DNA from: UBA11891 sp049890035
Lineage (GTDB): Bacteria; Bacteroidota; Bacteroidia; Flavobacteriales; Flavobacteriaceae
Direction: 5' to 3'
DNA: 64,000 bases
Assembly (NCBI GenBank): GCA_049890035.1
Contig: JBMHCG010000032.1
Coordinates: 1 to 64,000 of the forward strand
The notes under the pieces were generated by a model. The model did no database searches and was not told the DNA's origin. It saw only the letters and a list, made by a program, of their open reading frames with translations. The translations under genes and the position numbers were made by a program. Positions within the stretch are counted from its first letter, which is position 1. Every line of letters begins with the position of its first letter. Of this stretch, positions 1-8,569 are shown piece after piece.

Positions 1-29
1 GAAAAAATTATTTTTTTGTCATCTGCCAT
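1..29 (-). CDS. ettA: Energy-dependent translational throttle protein EttA (ABC-F), N-terminal codons only
   Basis: Only ten codons lie inside the window, reading MADDKKIIFS on the minus strand; the gene continues beyond position 1. This matches my memory of how flavobacterial EttA proteins begin (MSDDKKVIFSM...). EttA is a cytoplasmic ABC-F ATPase that binds the ribosomal E site and gates elongation according to energy state. The start codon lies 1 nt after the stop of the small membrane protein gene upstream, a neighbour pair I recall from Flavobacteriaceae. The call rests on ten residues and this context, so it is tentative. Confidence 0.5.
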
Positions 30-30
30 T

Positions 31-210
31 TTATACCCTTCCCCTTAAAGCATTAAATGTCCATGCTACTGCGAGAAAGCCTGCACCAACCAAGCCAAAA
101 CCAACAAGGTATTCTCGGTATAAAAAATACCCAACCCCAACAACAGCGAGTCCAAGCAGTGCCATCATTAATGCAGCATAGCCGAAAATTTTATTTTTGT
201 TCAAATTCAT
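31..210 (-). CDS. Small two-helix membrane protein, CAL67264 family
   Basis: A 59-residue protein begins MNLNKNKIFGYAALMMALLG. It has two hydrophobic segments (about residues 9-29 and 35-52) and ends FNALRGRV. The length, the double helix and the ALRGRV end resemble the uncharacterised CAL67264 family of flavobacteria; this is from memory. The function is unknown. The gene is read with the following ettA gene (1-nt gap), so co-transcription is likely. The 132-nt gap upstream is shared with the divergent carboxylase gene and should hold promoters for both. A GATATTTG box sits there at one mismatch from TAnnTTTG. Confidence 0.7.
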   Translation of the reverse strand: MNLNKNKIFGYAALMMALLGLAVVGVGYFLYREYLVGFGLVGAGFLAVAWTFNALRGRV

Positions 211-342
211 ATATAGGGTTTCGAATAAGAAACAAATATCGTGTTTTTTTATGAAGCAAAAATCACTGTTTTTTGAACTCTTGCTACGCAGCTTGCTTTC
301 CCCCTTTTATTAATTACTATTTTTACAATAAAGAACTGTGAA

Positions 343-1971
343 ATGGATCTTACCTCCGAACAAAACTACGATCATAACAAACTTTTACTAACGGATTTGG
401 AGCAGTTATTTGCCTCGGTCAAATTGGGAGGAGGCAAAAAACGTTTGGAAAAAATTCGTGCGCAGGGTAAAATGACGGCCCGCGAACGGGTAGATGCCTT
501 AATTGATCCAGATACAGACTTTTTTGAAATTGGCGGGTTTGCAGGCCACAATATGTATCCAGAAGCTGGGGGGTGTCCATCAGGAGGTGTTGTCACGGGA
601 CTGGGAAAAATAGCAGGTCACCTGTGTGTCATTGTTGCCAACGATGCTTCGGTCAAAGCAGGAGCTTGGTTTCCGATTAGTGGTAAAAAAAATCTAAGAG
701 CTCAAGAAATAGCTATGGAAAACCGACTGCCGATCATCTATTTGGTTGACAGTGCAGGGGTGTATCTTCCTATGCAAGATGAAATATTTCCAGATAAGGA
801 ACATTTTGGACGCATTTTTCGCAATAATGCACAAATGAGCGCTCAAGGCATTGTTCAAATTTCAGCTATCATGGGAAGCTGTGTCGCAGGTGGTGCCTAC
901 CTTCCTATCATGTCGGATGAAGCCATGATAGTAGACCAAACAGGAAGTATTTTTTTGGCTGGTAGTTATTTGGTAAAAGCCGCTATTGGTGAAAATATAG
1001 ACAATGAAACCTTGGGAGGCGCCACAACACATTGTGAAATCAGTGGCGTTACGGACTATAAAGCCAAAGATGACATGGATGCACTCATAAGGATTCGCAA
1101 ATTGCTTGGTGGGATGGGCAGTCAACCCACTGCTGGTTTCAATCGCATCGAAGCCAAACAACCCAACCAAGCCATTGAAAATGTTTTTCGAATACTCCCC
1201 AAAGAGCGGCATCAACCCTATAACACCCATGCCCTGCTGGATTGTTTGTTAGATGCTGGTAGCATGGAGGAATACAAACCCGATTATGGCAAAACACTGA
1301 TTACTGCCTATGCCCGAATTGAAGGATGGTCCATAGGGATTGTAGCCAACCAACGCCAAATCACAAAAAATGCCAAGGGACAAATGCAGTTTGGAGGGGT
1401 CATCTACAGTGATAGTGCCGACAAAGCCACCCGATTTATCGCCAATTGTAACCAACGAAAAATTCCGCTTATTTTTCTACAGGATGTTACAGGATTTATG
1501 GTTGGAAGTCAATCTGAACACGGAGGCATTATTAAAGACGGTGCTAAAATGGTCAATGCGGTGGCCAACTCGGTTGTTCCCAAATTCACTATTATTACTG
1601 GTAACTCCTACGGTGCAGGAAATTATGCCATGTGCGGTAAAGCTTATGACCCCCGACTAATAGTTGCTTGGCCCAGTGCCCAAATGGCTGTTATGGGTGG
1701 TGCACAAGCCGCTAAAGTCCTTTTGCAAATCGAAAAGGCAACACAAGAAAAAAAGGGAGATGAATTGAGTCCTAAGGAAGAACAGGACTTACTCGAAAAG
1801 ATCGAATCGCGTTATGCAAAGCAAACAAAACCCCTGTATGCAGCTGCACGCTTATGGGTGGATGCCATTATTGACCCGACCCAAACAAGACAATGGATTG
1901 CAACAGGTATCGAAGCAGCCAATCAGGCACCCATTGAAAAAACATTCAACATGGGCATTCTACAAGTATGA
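343..1971 (+). CDS. Acyl-CoA carboxylase, carboxyltransferase (beta) subunit, probably methylcrotonyl-CoA type
   Basis: This 542-residue protein is a complete biotin-dependent carboxyltransferase. It transfers CO2 from carboxybiotin to an acyl-CoA in the cytoplasm. The N-terminal half carries GGGKKRLEKIRAQGKMTARER, the usual opening of this family, and an oxyanion-hole region GSCVAGGAYLPIMSDE (about residues 183-198). The C-terminal half has DVTGFMVGSQSEHGGIIKDG and the GNSYGAGNYAMCGKAYDPR segment. The length and the GGATTHCEISGVTDY segment fit methylcrotonyl-CoA carboxylase beta (leucine degradation) better than the propionyl or acetyl type, but substrate cannot be fixed from sequence. No biotin carboxylase subunit is adjacent. 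It converges on menE with a 2-nt gap. Confidence 0.88.
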   Translation: MDLTSEQNYDHNKLLLTDLEQLFASVKLGGGKKRLEKIRAQGKMTARERVDALIDPDTDFFEIGGFAGHNMYPEAGGCPSGGVVTGLGKIAGHLCVIVANDASVKAGAWFPISGKKNLRAQEIAMENRLPIIYLVDSAGVYLPMQDEIFPDKEHFGRIFRNNAQMSAQGIVQISAIMGSCVAGGAYLPIMSDEAMIVDQTGSIFLAGSYLVKAAIGENIDNETLGGATTHCEISGVTDYKAKDDMDALIRIRKLLGGMGSQPTAGFNRIEAKQPNQAIENVFRILPKERHQPYNTHALLDCLLDAGSMEEYKPDYGKTLITAYARIEGWSIGIVANQRQITKNAKGQMQFGGVIYSDSADKATRFIANCNQRKIPLIFLQDVTGFMVGSQSEHGGIIKDGAKMVNAVANSVVPKFTIITGNSYGAGNYAMCGKAYDPRLIVAWPSAQMAVMGGAQAAKVLLQIEKATQEKKGDELSPKEEQDLLEKIESRYAKQTKPLYAAARLWVDAIIDPTQTRQWIATGIEAANQAPIEKTFNMGILQV

Positions 1972-1973
1972 GC

Positions 1974-3041
1974 CTAGCGAATTTGAGCCAGTGTTTGCCT
2001 GCGATCTATTTTTCCCGTTGGCGTGTACACAAACGCTTTGAGAAATACTATTTCCTTTGGAAAGAGTAGCTTTTCTTTTCCAAAAACTGAAACCAAAGCC
2101 GCTTCAATTGAATCTCTATGGTGGTCTTTCCCCTCGGCGATCAAAATGAGTTTTTCCCCTAACTGTTCATCTGCTTGACCTGCTAAAAAAAAGGGCTTGT
2201 TAATTTTCTGCCCCAATTGTTTTTCCATTTGCTCTGGAAATAATTTTTTACCACCTGAATTGATGATATTGTTTTTCCGTCCCAATAAATGAAATTGTTT
2301 TGCGGACAAGAGTTCAACTACATCTTGCGTCTGAATAGGCATGTCAGATAAATGCGGTGCATGAATTAGCAAACAGTTATCAGTATCGGATTCGATACGT
2401 ATTTCTGGCAATAATTCAAAAGGCTGCGAAGGTTGCTTGACTTTAGATACCGCAATATGTGTTAATGTTTCTGTCATGCCATAAGTTTCGTAACATCCGT
2501 CGTGATTTTCATTTAATGCATTTCGCAAGTAATCAGACAATGGGGCACCGCCTATCAATAGTGTTTTTATTTGCGTGAGCTGCGAGAGCGTTTTCTGAGC
2601 CTGTAAGGGAACCATCGCACAAAAATCATATTGTGAATCACCCAAATCCAAAGTTGTTTTTGGAGCCATCAAAATCAAGTCCAAGCCAAGGATCATGGCC
2701 CGCACCAACATCATTTTACCCGCTATGTAATCAACAGGTAAGCAATGTAAGGCCCGTCCCCCTACTTCCAGACCAAAATATTCTCCCGTTCGTACGGCTG
2801 AATGTACCATGGCTTGTTTGGAGACCTTTATTTTTTTTGGGGTCCCTGTAGAACCCGAAGTGGGTACTTCAATTGAACTATTAGAATCCAACCAATCCAA
2901 TAAAAAAACACCCATTACCTCTTCATAGGGTTCGCCCTCTTTTATGAAATTATAGGCTACCTGTGTTAATTCATCTTGGTTATAATGGACGCCATTGATT
3001 TTAAATCGATTGTGGATTTTAGAATAGTGAGGTATTTTCAT
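1974..3041 (-). CDS. menE: o-Succinylbenzoate-CoA ligase
   Basis: MenE activates o-succinylbenzoate with ATP and CoA to form OSB-CoA in menaquinone biosynthesis. The AMP-binding signature TSGSTGTPKKIKVSK lies at residues 61-75, followed by ETYGMTET (A5-like motif) and a C-terminal GKIDRR segment with the adenylate-forming lysine. At 355 residues it is shorter than the roughly 450-490 of Bacillus or E. coli MenE, which I recall as usual for flavobacteria; the N-terminal domain is reduced. It is the last gene of the men cluster, 6 nt after the CPBP protease gene. Identification is secure because every other step but one of the pathway is encoded just upstream. Confidence 0.9.
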   Translation of the reverse strand: MKIPHYSKIHNRFKINGVHYNQDELTQVAYNFIKEGEPYEEVMGVFLLDWLDSNSSIEVPTSGSTGTPKKIKVSKQAMVHSAVRTGEYFGLEVGGRALHCLPVDYIAGKMMLVRAMILGLDLILMAPKTTLDLGDSQYDFCAMVPLQAQKTLSQLTQIKTLLIGGAPLSDYLRNALNENHDGCYETYGMTETLTHIAVSKVKQPSQPFELLPEIRIESDTDNCLLIHAPHLSDMPIQTQDVVELLSAKQFHLLGRKNNIINSGGKKLFPEQMEKQLGQKINKPFFLAGQADEQLGEKLILIAEGKDHHRDSIEAALVSVFGKEKLLFPKEIVFLKAFVYTPTGKIDRRQTLAQIR

Positions 3042-3047
3042 ACAGGA

Positions 3048-3944
3048 TTAGAATATTTTTTTTATGGTATTTGACCACCGGTATTTTTTCTGAAAAATCA
3101 AAAAGAGTAAGGGGTAACAAATCCCTAACGAAATCCCTGTTTCTATCCAAAGAGAAGGGGTTCCGTGGAAAATGAACAAGGCTTCTGTTTGAAAAGCAGT
3201 CCAACTCGAGCTGACCATCAGAGCCCCAATGAGGTTATTTGCTGCATGAAACCCGAGGGCCAGCTCCAGACCCTCATCAACTAGTGTGATGAGTCCTAAA
3301 AACAACCCTGTCCCAATGTAATAGATCATTAAACCATAGCCCATTTCATCGATTTCAGGATTGGCAAAATGCAAACTACCAAACAGAAATGATGTAAGCA
3401 GCCAAGGGAGCCATCTATTCTTGAATAACACCCCAAACCCTTGAAGTAAATACCCTCGGAAAAGAATCTCCTCCAAACTTGTTTGTATAGGAATGAGTAC
3501 GCCACCCAAAAAAAGTAAGGGTAAAAAAGTTTGCCATTTAAAATTCCACTCATAAGACGATCCATCCAGTAAAATTCCCGTTCCCATGAAAAGAAATGTC
3601 ACGATTCCCCATAAACAAAAGGCAAATAGAGTACGGTTCCAATCTACTTTTTTACGACTGCTAATCAGTAGTTGAAAGGATTGTTGGTGTAAATAACGAG
3701 CAATAAAAACCAATCCCAACAAGGCCACAGCAAAGGGTAACATCTGAAGTAATAAGCGTAAATTACTGGGCAAGGTATTAAGCAGTGCTACAGGATCGGA
3801 AGGATCCAGAGGTCCCTCTGATAAATCTATAATGGCTTGAGTCAATGGCAATTGCCCTGCAATGATGAGCAAAACCAGAATCAAGATCCCAATCACATAC
3901 GTAAAAAAAGAATTGTTAGGCTTTTGTGCTTGCTCTAGAAACAT
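3048..3944 (-). CDS. CPBP family intramembrane (CAAX/Abi) protease in the men operon
   Basis: A 298-residue polytopic membrane protein with about seven hydrophobic segments. It carries the CPBP catalytic motifs: EEILFR (E158, E159, R163), H192 in LHFANP, and H233/N237 in GFHAANN. Family members are membrane-embedded glutamic proteases that cut prenylated or other membrane substrates, or act as bacteriocin immunity factors. Here it sits between menC (3-nt gap) and menE (6-nt gap), so it is almost certainly co-transcribed with menaquinone genes. Its substrate is unknown; a link to prenylated quinone synthesis or the membrane enzyme MenA is speculation. Confidence 0.88.
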   Translation of the reverse strand: MFLEQAQKPNNSFFTYVIGILILVLLIIAGQLPLTQAIIDLSEGPLDPSDPVALLNTLPSNLRLLLQMLPFAVALLGLVFIARYLHQQSFQLLISSRKKVDWNRTLFAFCLWGIVTFLFMGTGILLDGSSYEWNFKWQTFLPLLFLGGVLIPIQTSLEEILFRGYLLQGFGVLFKNRWLPWLLTSFLFGSLHFANPEIDEMGYGLMIYYIGTGLFLGLITLVDEGLELALGFHAANNLIGALMVSSSWTAFQTEALFIFHGTPSLWIETGISLGICYPLLFLIFQKKYRWSNTIKKIF

Positions 3945-3947
3945 GGA

Positions 3948-4979
3948 TTACATATTGAATTGCCACAGTTGCTGATCGGCATAGCGAAGATAACCTTTTT
4001 CGGCTACCAAGGGACTGGGAATATTGTTTGTGTACAAACCTCCTGTACCCAAACCTTGCGGTAATGTTATGCCCAAAGTTGCGGTCCATTGGGCAATAGC
4101 ATTCAATCCAACATTGCTCTCTAAGGCACTGGTGATCCACCAACCTATTCCCCTTTGTTCGGCTAAATCAATCCATTCTTGAGATTCCTGAAACCCACCT
4201 AGTAAAGAAGGTTTTAAAATAATGTAGTGCGGCGCAATGGCATCCAAGATTCTTTCTTTACTAGTCCTGTTTTGAATCCCAATCAGTTCTTCATCCAAAG
4301 CAATGGGAATGGGACTGTTTTGACACAAATAATGCATGGCTTCAACTTGCCCCGCAGCAATAGGTTGTTCGATAGAATGCAAGTCGAAAACGGCCAGTTC
4401 AGTGAGTTTTTTCATTGCTTCTTTCACTCCAAAGGCTCCGTTGGCATCCACACGCAATACTACTTCTTCGGCTGAAAATATCTGACGAATTTGATCCAAT
4501 AGGCGCAGTTCTTTTCTAAATTCCAAAGCCCCTATTTTCATTTTAATGCAATCAAATCCATCCGCCAACCTACTTTCAATTTGAGCCTTCATAAATTCAA
4601 ATTCACCCATCCAAATCAAACCATTGATGGGAAGGGAAGAATCTCCCCTACTAAAACTTGTATCAAACAAACCAAAAGGAGAAGTTCCCTTCAACGAAAG
4701 CCGTGCCATTTCCAAACCCATAGCTATGGAAGGAAATTCAACCAAACTAGCTGGCGTAAAGGTATGTGTCATCAATGCATTACAAAGATGGTCCAAAGTA
4801 GCTTCATAGCGATCCAGGGGATCTGGGCTAAGTCCTTTCAGGAGGCTGCATTCTCCAACCCCTTTTCGACCATCTGCTTCCAATATCAAAAAATAAGTCT
4901 CTTTTTCTGTTAAAATACCTCGTGAGGTCCCACTGGGGTTTTTAAAAAAAAGTGTGTGTTTATGATACCGGGCTTTCAT
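3948..4979 (-). CDS. menC: o-Succinylbenzoate synthase
   Basis: MenC dehydrates SHCHC to o-succinylbenzoate. The 343-residue protein is an enolase-superfamily member. The KxK acid/base pair is K146-M-K148, metal ligands are D178, E204 and D229, and the second catalytic lysine is K256 in ILKPSLLGG. The N-terminal capping domain covers about residues 1-100. The start ATG overlaps the menA stop by 4 nt (ATGA), typical of translational coupling. All active-site residues are present, so the enzyme should be functional. Confidence 0.93.
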   Translation of the reverse strand: MKARYHKHTLFFKNPSGTSRGILTEKETYFLILEADGRKGVGECSLLKGLSPDPLDRYEATLDHLCNALMTHTFTPASLVEFPSIAMGLEMARLSLKGTSPFGLFDTSFSRGDSSLPINGLIWMGEFEFMKAQIESRLADGFDCIKMKIGALEFRKELRLLDQIRQIFSAEEVVLRVDANGAFGVKEAMKKLTELAVFDLHSIEQPIAAGQVEAMHYLCQNSPIPIALDEELIGIQNRTSKERILDAIAPHYIILKPSLLGGFQESQEWIDLAEQRGIGWWITSALESNVGLNAIAQWTATLGITLPQGLGTGGLYTNNIPSPLVAEKGYLRYADQQLWQFNM

Positions 4980-5896
4980 CCGAAAATTAAATGGGTACTA
5001 AATAACAAAACTGAAAAACCAAAAGTACTTAACGCCAAAGGCTTTAGCAATCGATCAATAGCCTGATTGTCTTTTGTCTGCCAGAGTTGATACAATTGAA
5101 AAAACAAGGGAAAAATCACTAACATAGGAAGGTGTTTGTACCCACCACTGATGGCGTTTTGATAACTTGCCACACCAGCACAGAGCATACTGCCAGAAAC
5201 CAAAATAGTTTGATACCATTTTCCAACATTCAGTCCCATCAAAGTAGCAAGAGTTCGCTTATTCGATTGTCGATCGTTTTCTATATCGCGCAAGTTGTTG
5301 AGATTCAAAACCCCCGTACTCAAACCCCCAATGCATATTGCATATAGAAAAGAGTCCAATGTCAGTACTTTTAGTTGAAGAAAAAACGAACCACAAACAG
5401 CAACGATGCCAAAGAATACAAACACGAAAACATCGCCAAGAGAATGATACCCATAAGCGCGTTCCCCTACAGTATAATTATAAGCGGACCAGATAGCAGC
5501 CAGTGCCAAAGCAAAGAAAATCAGTATCCAAAAAAAGTTTTTCAAACCAAAGGCCAGTATAATAAGTCCCAGAGAAAAGACAAGTGAAGCCAAGACTGTT
5601 AAGACGATCCCTTTGAACAGTTGTTTTGGTGTCAACCATTGTTGTTGCAAAACCCGCTTTGGACCCAGTCGGTGGGTATTGTCTGTTCCCTTGATTCCAT
5701 CCCCATAATCATTGGCAAAATTAGATAGCACTTGATAAGAAAGTGCGGTCAGTAAAGCACCTAAAAAAAGAATCCAAGAAAAAGACTTATTTTGATAGGC
5801 TAAAGCATTGCCCGTGAATATTCCCGCCACAGATAAAGGCAAGGTTCGTAATCGTGCAGCAGCGATCCAAATATGAAACGTGGACGGGGAAGACAC
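4976..5896 (-). CDS. menA: 1,4-Dihydroxy-2-naphthoate polyprenyltransferase
   Basis: MenA attaches the polyprenyl chain to DHNA in the membrane, giving demethylmenaquinone. The 306-residue UbiA-family protein has about eight or nine transmembrane helices. The first Asp motif NDYGD lies at residues 62-66, and a second, NNLRDIENDRQSNKRT, lies near residues 198-214. The start is a GTG that follows the menB TAA stop directly, with no ATG nearby. The end overlaps menC by 4 nt. The methyltransferase for the next step (MenG/UbiE) is not in the window. Confidence 0.93.
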   Translation of the reverse strand: MSSPSTFHIWIAAARLRTLPLSVAGIFTGNALAYQNKSFSWILFLGALLTALSYQVLSNFANDYGDGIKGTDNTHRLGPKRVLQQQWLTPKQLFKGIVLTVLASLVFSLGLIILAFGLKNFFWILIFFALALAAIWSAYNYTVGERAYGYHSLGDVFVFVFFGIVAVCGSFFLQLKVLTLDSFLYAICIGGLSTGVLNLNNLRDIENDRQSNKRTLATLMGLNVGKWYQTILVSGSMLCAGVASYQNAISGGYKHLPMLVIFPLFFQLYQLWQTKDNQAIDRLLKPLALSTFGFSVLLFSTHLIFG

Positions 5897-6721
5897 TTAG
5901 GGGAATTTTGGATATTGCTTAAAGTTGGGAGCGCGTTTTTCTAAAAAGGCTTGTTTTCCCTCTTGGGCTTCATCCATCAAATAATACATTAAAGTAGCAT
6001 CCCCAGCCAATTGCATTAGTCCGTGTTGACCATCCAGTTCTGCGTTCAAACATCTTTTGATCATTCGAAGTGCAAGTGGGCTTCGCTGTTGCATGATTTT
6101 ACTCCATTCAACAACCGTATCTTCTAGATCAGCCAATGGAACTACTTTGTTAACCATTCCCATTTCAAGAGCTTCTCTTGCTGTGTATTGCTGGCATAAA
6201 AACCAAATCTCACGCGCTTTTTTCTGTCCAACGTGGCGGGCAAGGTATGAAGATCCAAAACCACCGTCAAAGCTCCCTACCTTGGGTCCGGTTTGCCCAA
6301 AAATAGCATTGTCGCTGGCTATGGTCATATCACAAACCACATGCAAAACATGCCCCCCGCCTATGGCATAACCATTGACCATGGCAATGACGGGTTTTGG
6401 GATTTCTCGAATGCGTTTGTGCAAGTCCAATACATTGAGCCTTGGAACGCCGTCCTCTCCTACATAACCGCCAACACCTTTTACATTCTGATCGCCACCA
6501 CTACAAAATGCTTTGTCACCAATACCCGTAAAAACAACCACGTCAATATCATTGCGTTCACGACACACTTCCATGGCTTCCAGCATTTGAATGTTCGTTT
6601 CCGGACGAAAAGCATTATATACTTCGGGGCGGTTGATGGTTATTTTTGCAATTCCTTCAAACAGTTCGAATTTTATATCGCTATACGTTTGGATCGTTTC
6701 CCATTTTCTCATCTCCTTCAT
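5897..6721 (-). CDS. menB: 1,4-Dihydroxy-2-naphthoyl-CoA synthase
   Basis: MenB cyclises OSB-CoA to DHNA-CoA. The 274-residue crotonase-fold protein carries the oxyanion-hole segments KAFCSGGDQNVKG and MVNGYAIGGGHVLHVVCD, and the MenB-specific stretch GQTGPKVGSFDGGFGSSYLA. The C-terminal part (WFLCQQYTAREALEMGMVN, then QRSPLALRMIKRCLNA) matches the family. A second in-frame ATG three codons downstream (6712) is an alternative start. It lies between menD and menA in a continuous minus-strand run. Confidence 0.95.
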   Translation of the reverse strand: MKEMRKWETIQTYSDIKFELFEGIAKITINRPEVYNAFRPETNIQMLEAMEVCRERNDIDVVVFTGIGDKAFCSGGDQNVKGVGGYVGEDGVPRLNVLDLHKRIREIPKPVIAMVNGYAIGGGHVLHVVCDMTIASDNAIFGQTGPKVGSFDGGFGSSYLARHVGQKKAREIWFLCQQYTAREALEMGMVNKVVPLADLEDTVVEWSKIMQQRSPLALRMIKRCLNAELDGQHGLMQLAGDATLMYYLMDEAQEGKQAFLEKRAPNFKQYPKFP

Positions 6722-6738
6722 TTTTTTTCAAAAATAGG

Positions 6739-8529
6739 CTATTTGACCATAGCCTTAAAGTAATTAAATAAGATCGTGTCGTTAATTTTTCGAGGTGTTT
6801 GAATTTCTAATATTTTGGGTTTAGAAGAAGGAGCAAAAAAACGTTTTAATGCCCAACTTAGTGTCCATTCATGACGCACTTTTTGATATGAAAAACCAAA
6901 ACTCTTTGCTAAATTTCGAGCTGACCTCTGGTGAATGGTTTCAAAATAAGTATCGTACTTGGAACTGTCCTTTTCACCTGGGAGAATTCGGAAAATCCCT
7001 CCTCCTTGGTTGTTAATCAAGATCAATCGAAACGAAGCAGGGATGTAATTGTTCCACAGCCCATTGATATCATAAAAAAAACTCAAATCGCCTGTTATCA
7101 ACAGGGTTGGTATTTTCTGTATTTGAGATGCTCCCACAGCCGTAGCCGTACTTCCGTCGATGCCACTGGTGCCTCGATTGCAATAGACAGTAATCTCCTT
7201 TGGCAAGGAAAACAATTGAGCGTAACGAATGGTAGAGCTGTTTGCCAGTTGTATATGAAGGTGAACAGGTAACCGATCAAACAATAGCGAAAAAACTTTT
7301 AAATCTGAAAAAGGAATTTTTTTCAAATACATACCTCCTTTTTGAAGGTAGGTTTGATAGCGTTGCTGGACCTTTTGCTGGTAGTCCGATGGAGCCTTCG
7401 GAATAGTTGTCTTTTGCAACGCATTGAGCACTTCAAGCGCAGGCAATTGAACGTGTTGATGAAGGTGATAAAATGTATCATAGGCATTGATCGGATCCAA
7501 ATGATAATGCCGTTTAGCAGGATATTTTCTTAAAAAAGCTTTGATTTTTTTGGAAACAATCATCCCTCCCAGGGTGATGAGCAGATCGGGTTGAAGTATT
7601 TTTTCAAAAGCATCATTTTCCAGTTCCAGTGGGGCCATCAAACAGTCAATCGAATCGATGGCATTGGGTTGCTTACTGTTAGAGGTTTTTTCAGATAACA
7701 TCAAAACCCGAGGATCCTGTAGTAAGGAAGTTAAAACCTTTTCCCGACCCGAATCGGGAGGTAGAACACCCGCTAGTAGCATTATTTTTGAAGCCGCTTT
7801 CCAATCTTCGAGAAGGGGGTTGATATCAAAAGGTTTTTTTCGGATCGTTTTTTTGCTGCGCTCAGGAAGAACAAGTGGCTGATCTGTCATCCCATAAAGG
7901 GGTTCCTCCATGGGAACATTTAAATGAACTGGTCCCTGCCGATCGATAGCCAAAGTCAAAACACGTTCCAGTTCGCTTTGGTTGTGTTCTTGATGGACCT
8001 GTTGGACTTTTTTAATATCCTCTGGGGTAGCATCGGGATCCAATAATTCTTGCAAAGGACTTTCTAACAAGGTTTCGGGTGCGTGACTTACATCTGGTTT
8101 GAGATCGGTACTACCAACCAAATGGGGCCCAAAAACATCTTTTTGCCGGATGGTTTGTCCGTCCCCGATATCAATTCGATGGGGCATTCGATCCGCTGAA
8201 ATAACAATCAGAGGGATGTGGCTATAAAACGCCTCGGCAAGAGCAGGATAATAATTCAATAAAGCAGAACCCGATGTACAAACCAAAGCAACAGCTTCCC
8301 GGAGCTGTTGGGCCATCCCCAATCCAAAAAAAGCAGCTGCACGTTCATCGACCATGCTATAGGTTGTAAAAAACGGATTTTCGACAAAGCCGTTTGTCAG
8401 CGGTGCATTTCGCGAGCCTGCCGATATAACTATACGCTGCACACCATACATTTGGCAATAATGTATAACGGTCTGTGGCAACGGTATGTTCGTGTAACGT
8501 ATGTTGGGAAACTGATCCTCCTTTTTCAT
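6739..8529 (-). CDS. menD: 2-Succinyl-5-enolpyruvyl-6-hydroxy-3-cyclohexene-1-carboxylate (SEPHCHC) synthase
   Basis: MenD is a thiamine-diphosphate enzyme joining isochorismate with 2-oxoglutarate. The start was placed at 8529 (MKKEDQFPNIRYTN...) rather than the longer frame to 8661, because the extension runs into menF and looks non-coding. This gives 596 residues. N-terminal Pyr domain motifs are visible: ISAGSRNAPLT, then the Glu-bearing VDERAAAFFGLGMA and CTSGSALLNYYPA. The PP domain has NRGTSGIDGSTATAVG, then GDLSFFYDINGLWN and NNQGGGIF. It lies 40 nt after menF, and all expected domains are present. Confidence 0.94.
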   Translation of the reverse strand: MKKEDQFPNIRYTNIPLPQTVIHYCQMYGVQRIVISAGSRNAPLTNGFVENPFFTTYSMVDERAAAFFGLGMAQQLREAVALVCTSGSALLNYYPALAEAFYSHIPLIVISADRMPHRIDIGDGQTIRQKDVFGPHLVGSTDLKPDVSHAPETLLESPLQELLDPDATPEDIKKVQQVHQEHNQSELERVLTLAIDRQGPVHLNVPMEEPLYGMTDQPLVLPERSKKTIRKKPFDINPLLEDWKAASKIMLLAGVLPPDSGREKVLTSLLQDPRVLMLSEKTSNSKQPNAIDSIDCLMAPLELENDAFEKILQPDLLITLGGMIVSKKIKAFLRKYPAKRHYHLDPINAYDTFYHLHQHVQLPALEVLNALQKTTIPKAPSDYQQKVQQRYQTYLQKGGMYLKKIPFSDLKVFSLLFDRLPVHLHIQLANSSTIRYAQLFSLPKEITVYCNRGTSGIDGSTATAVGASQIQKIPTLLITGDLSFFYDINGLWNNYIPASFRLILINNQGGGIFRILPGEKDSSKYDTYFETIHQRSARNLAKSFGFSYQKVRHEWTLSWALKRFFAPSSKPKILEIQTPRKINDTILFNYFKAMVK

Positions 8530-8569
8530 GCACGCCAAAGTTACAAAGCCCATGGCTTTGGTCAAAAAA

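Noticed and set aside
862..1230. 122-codon frame on the minus strand inside the carboxylase gene
   Set aside because: It lies wholly within a clear conserved gene on the other strand and its translation has no recognisable features; a shadow frame.
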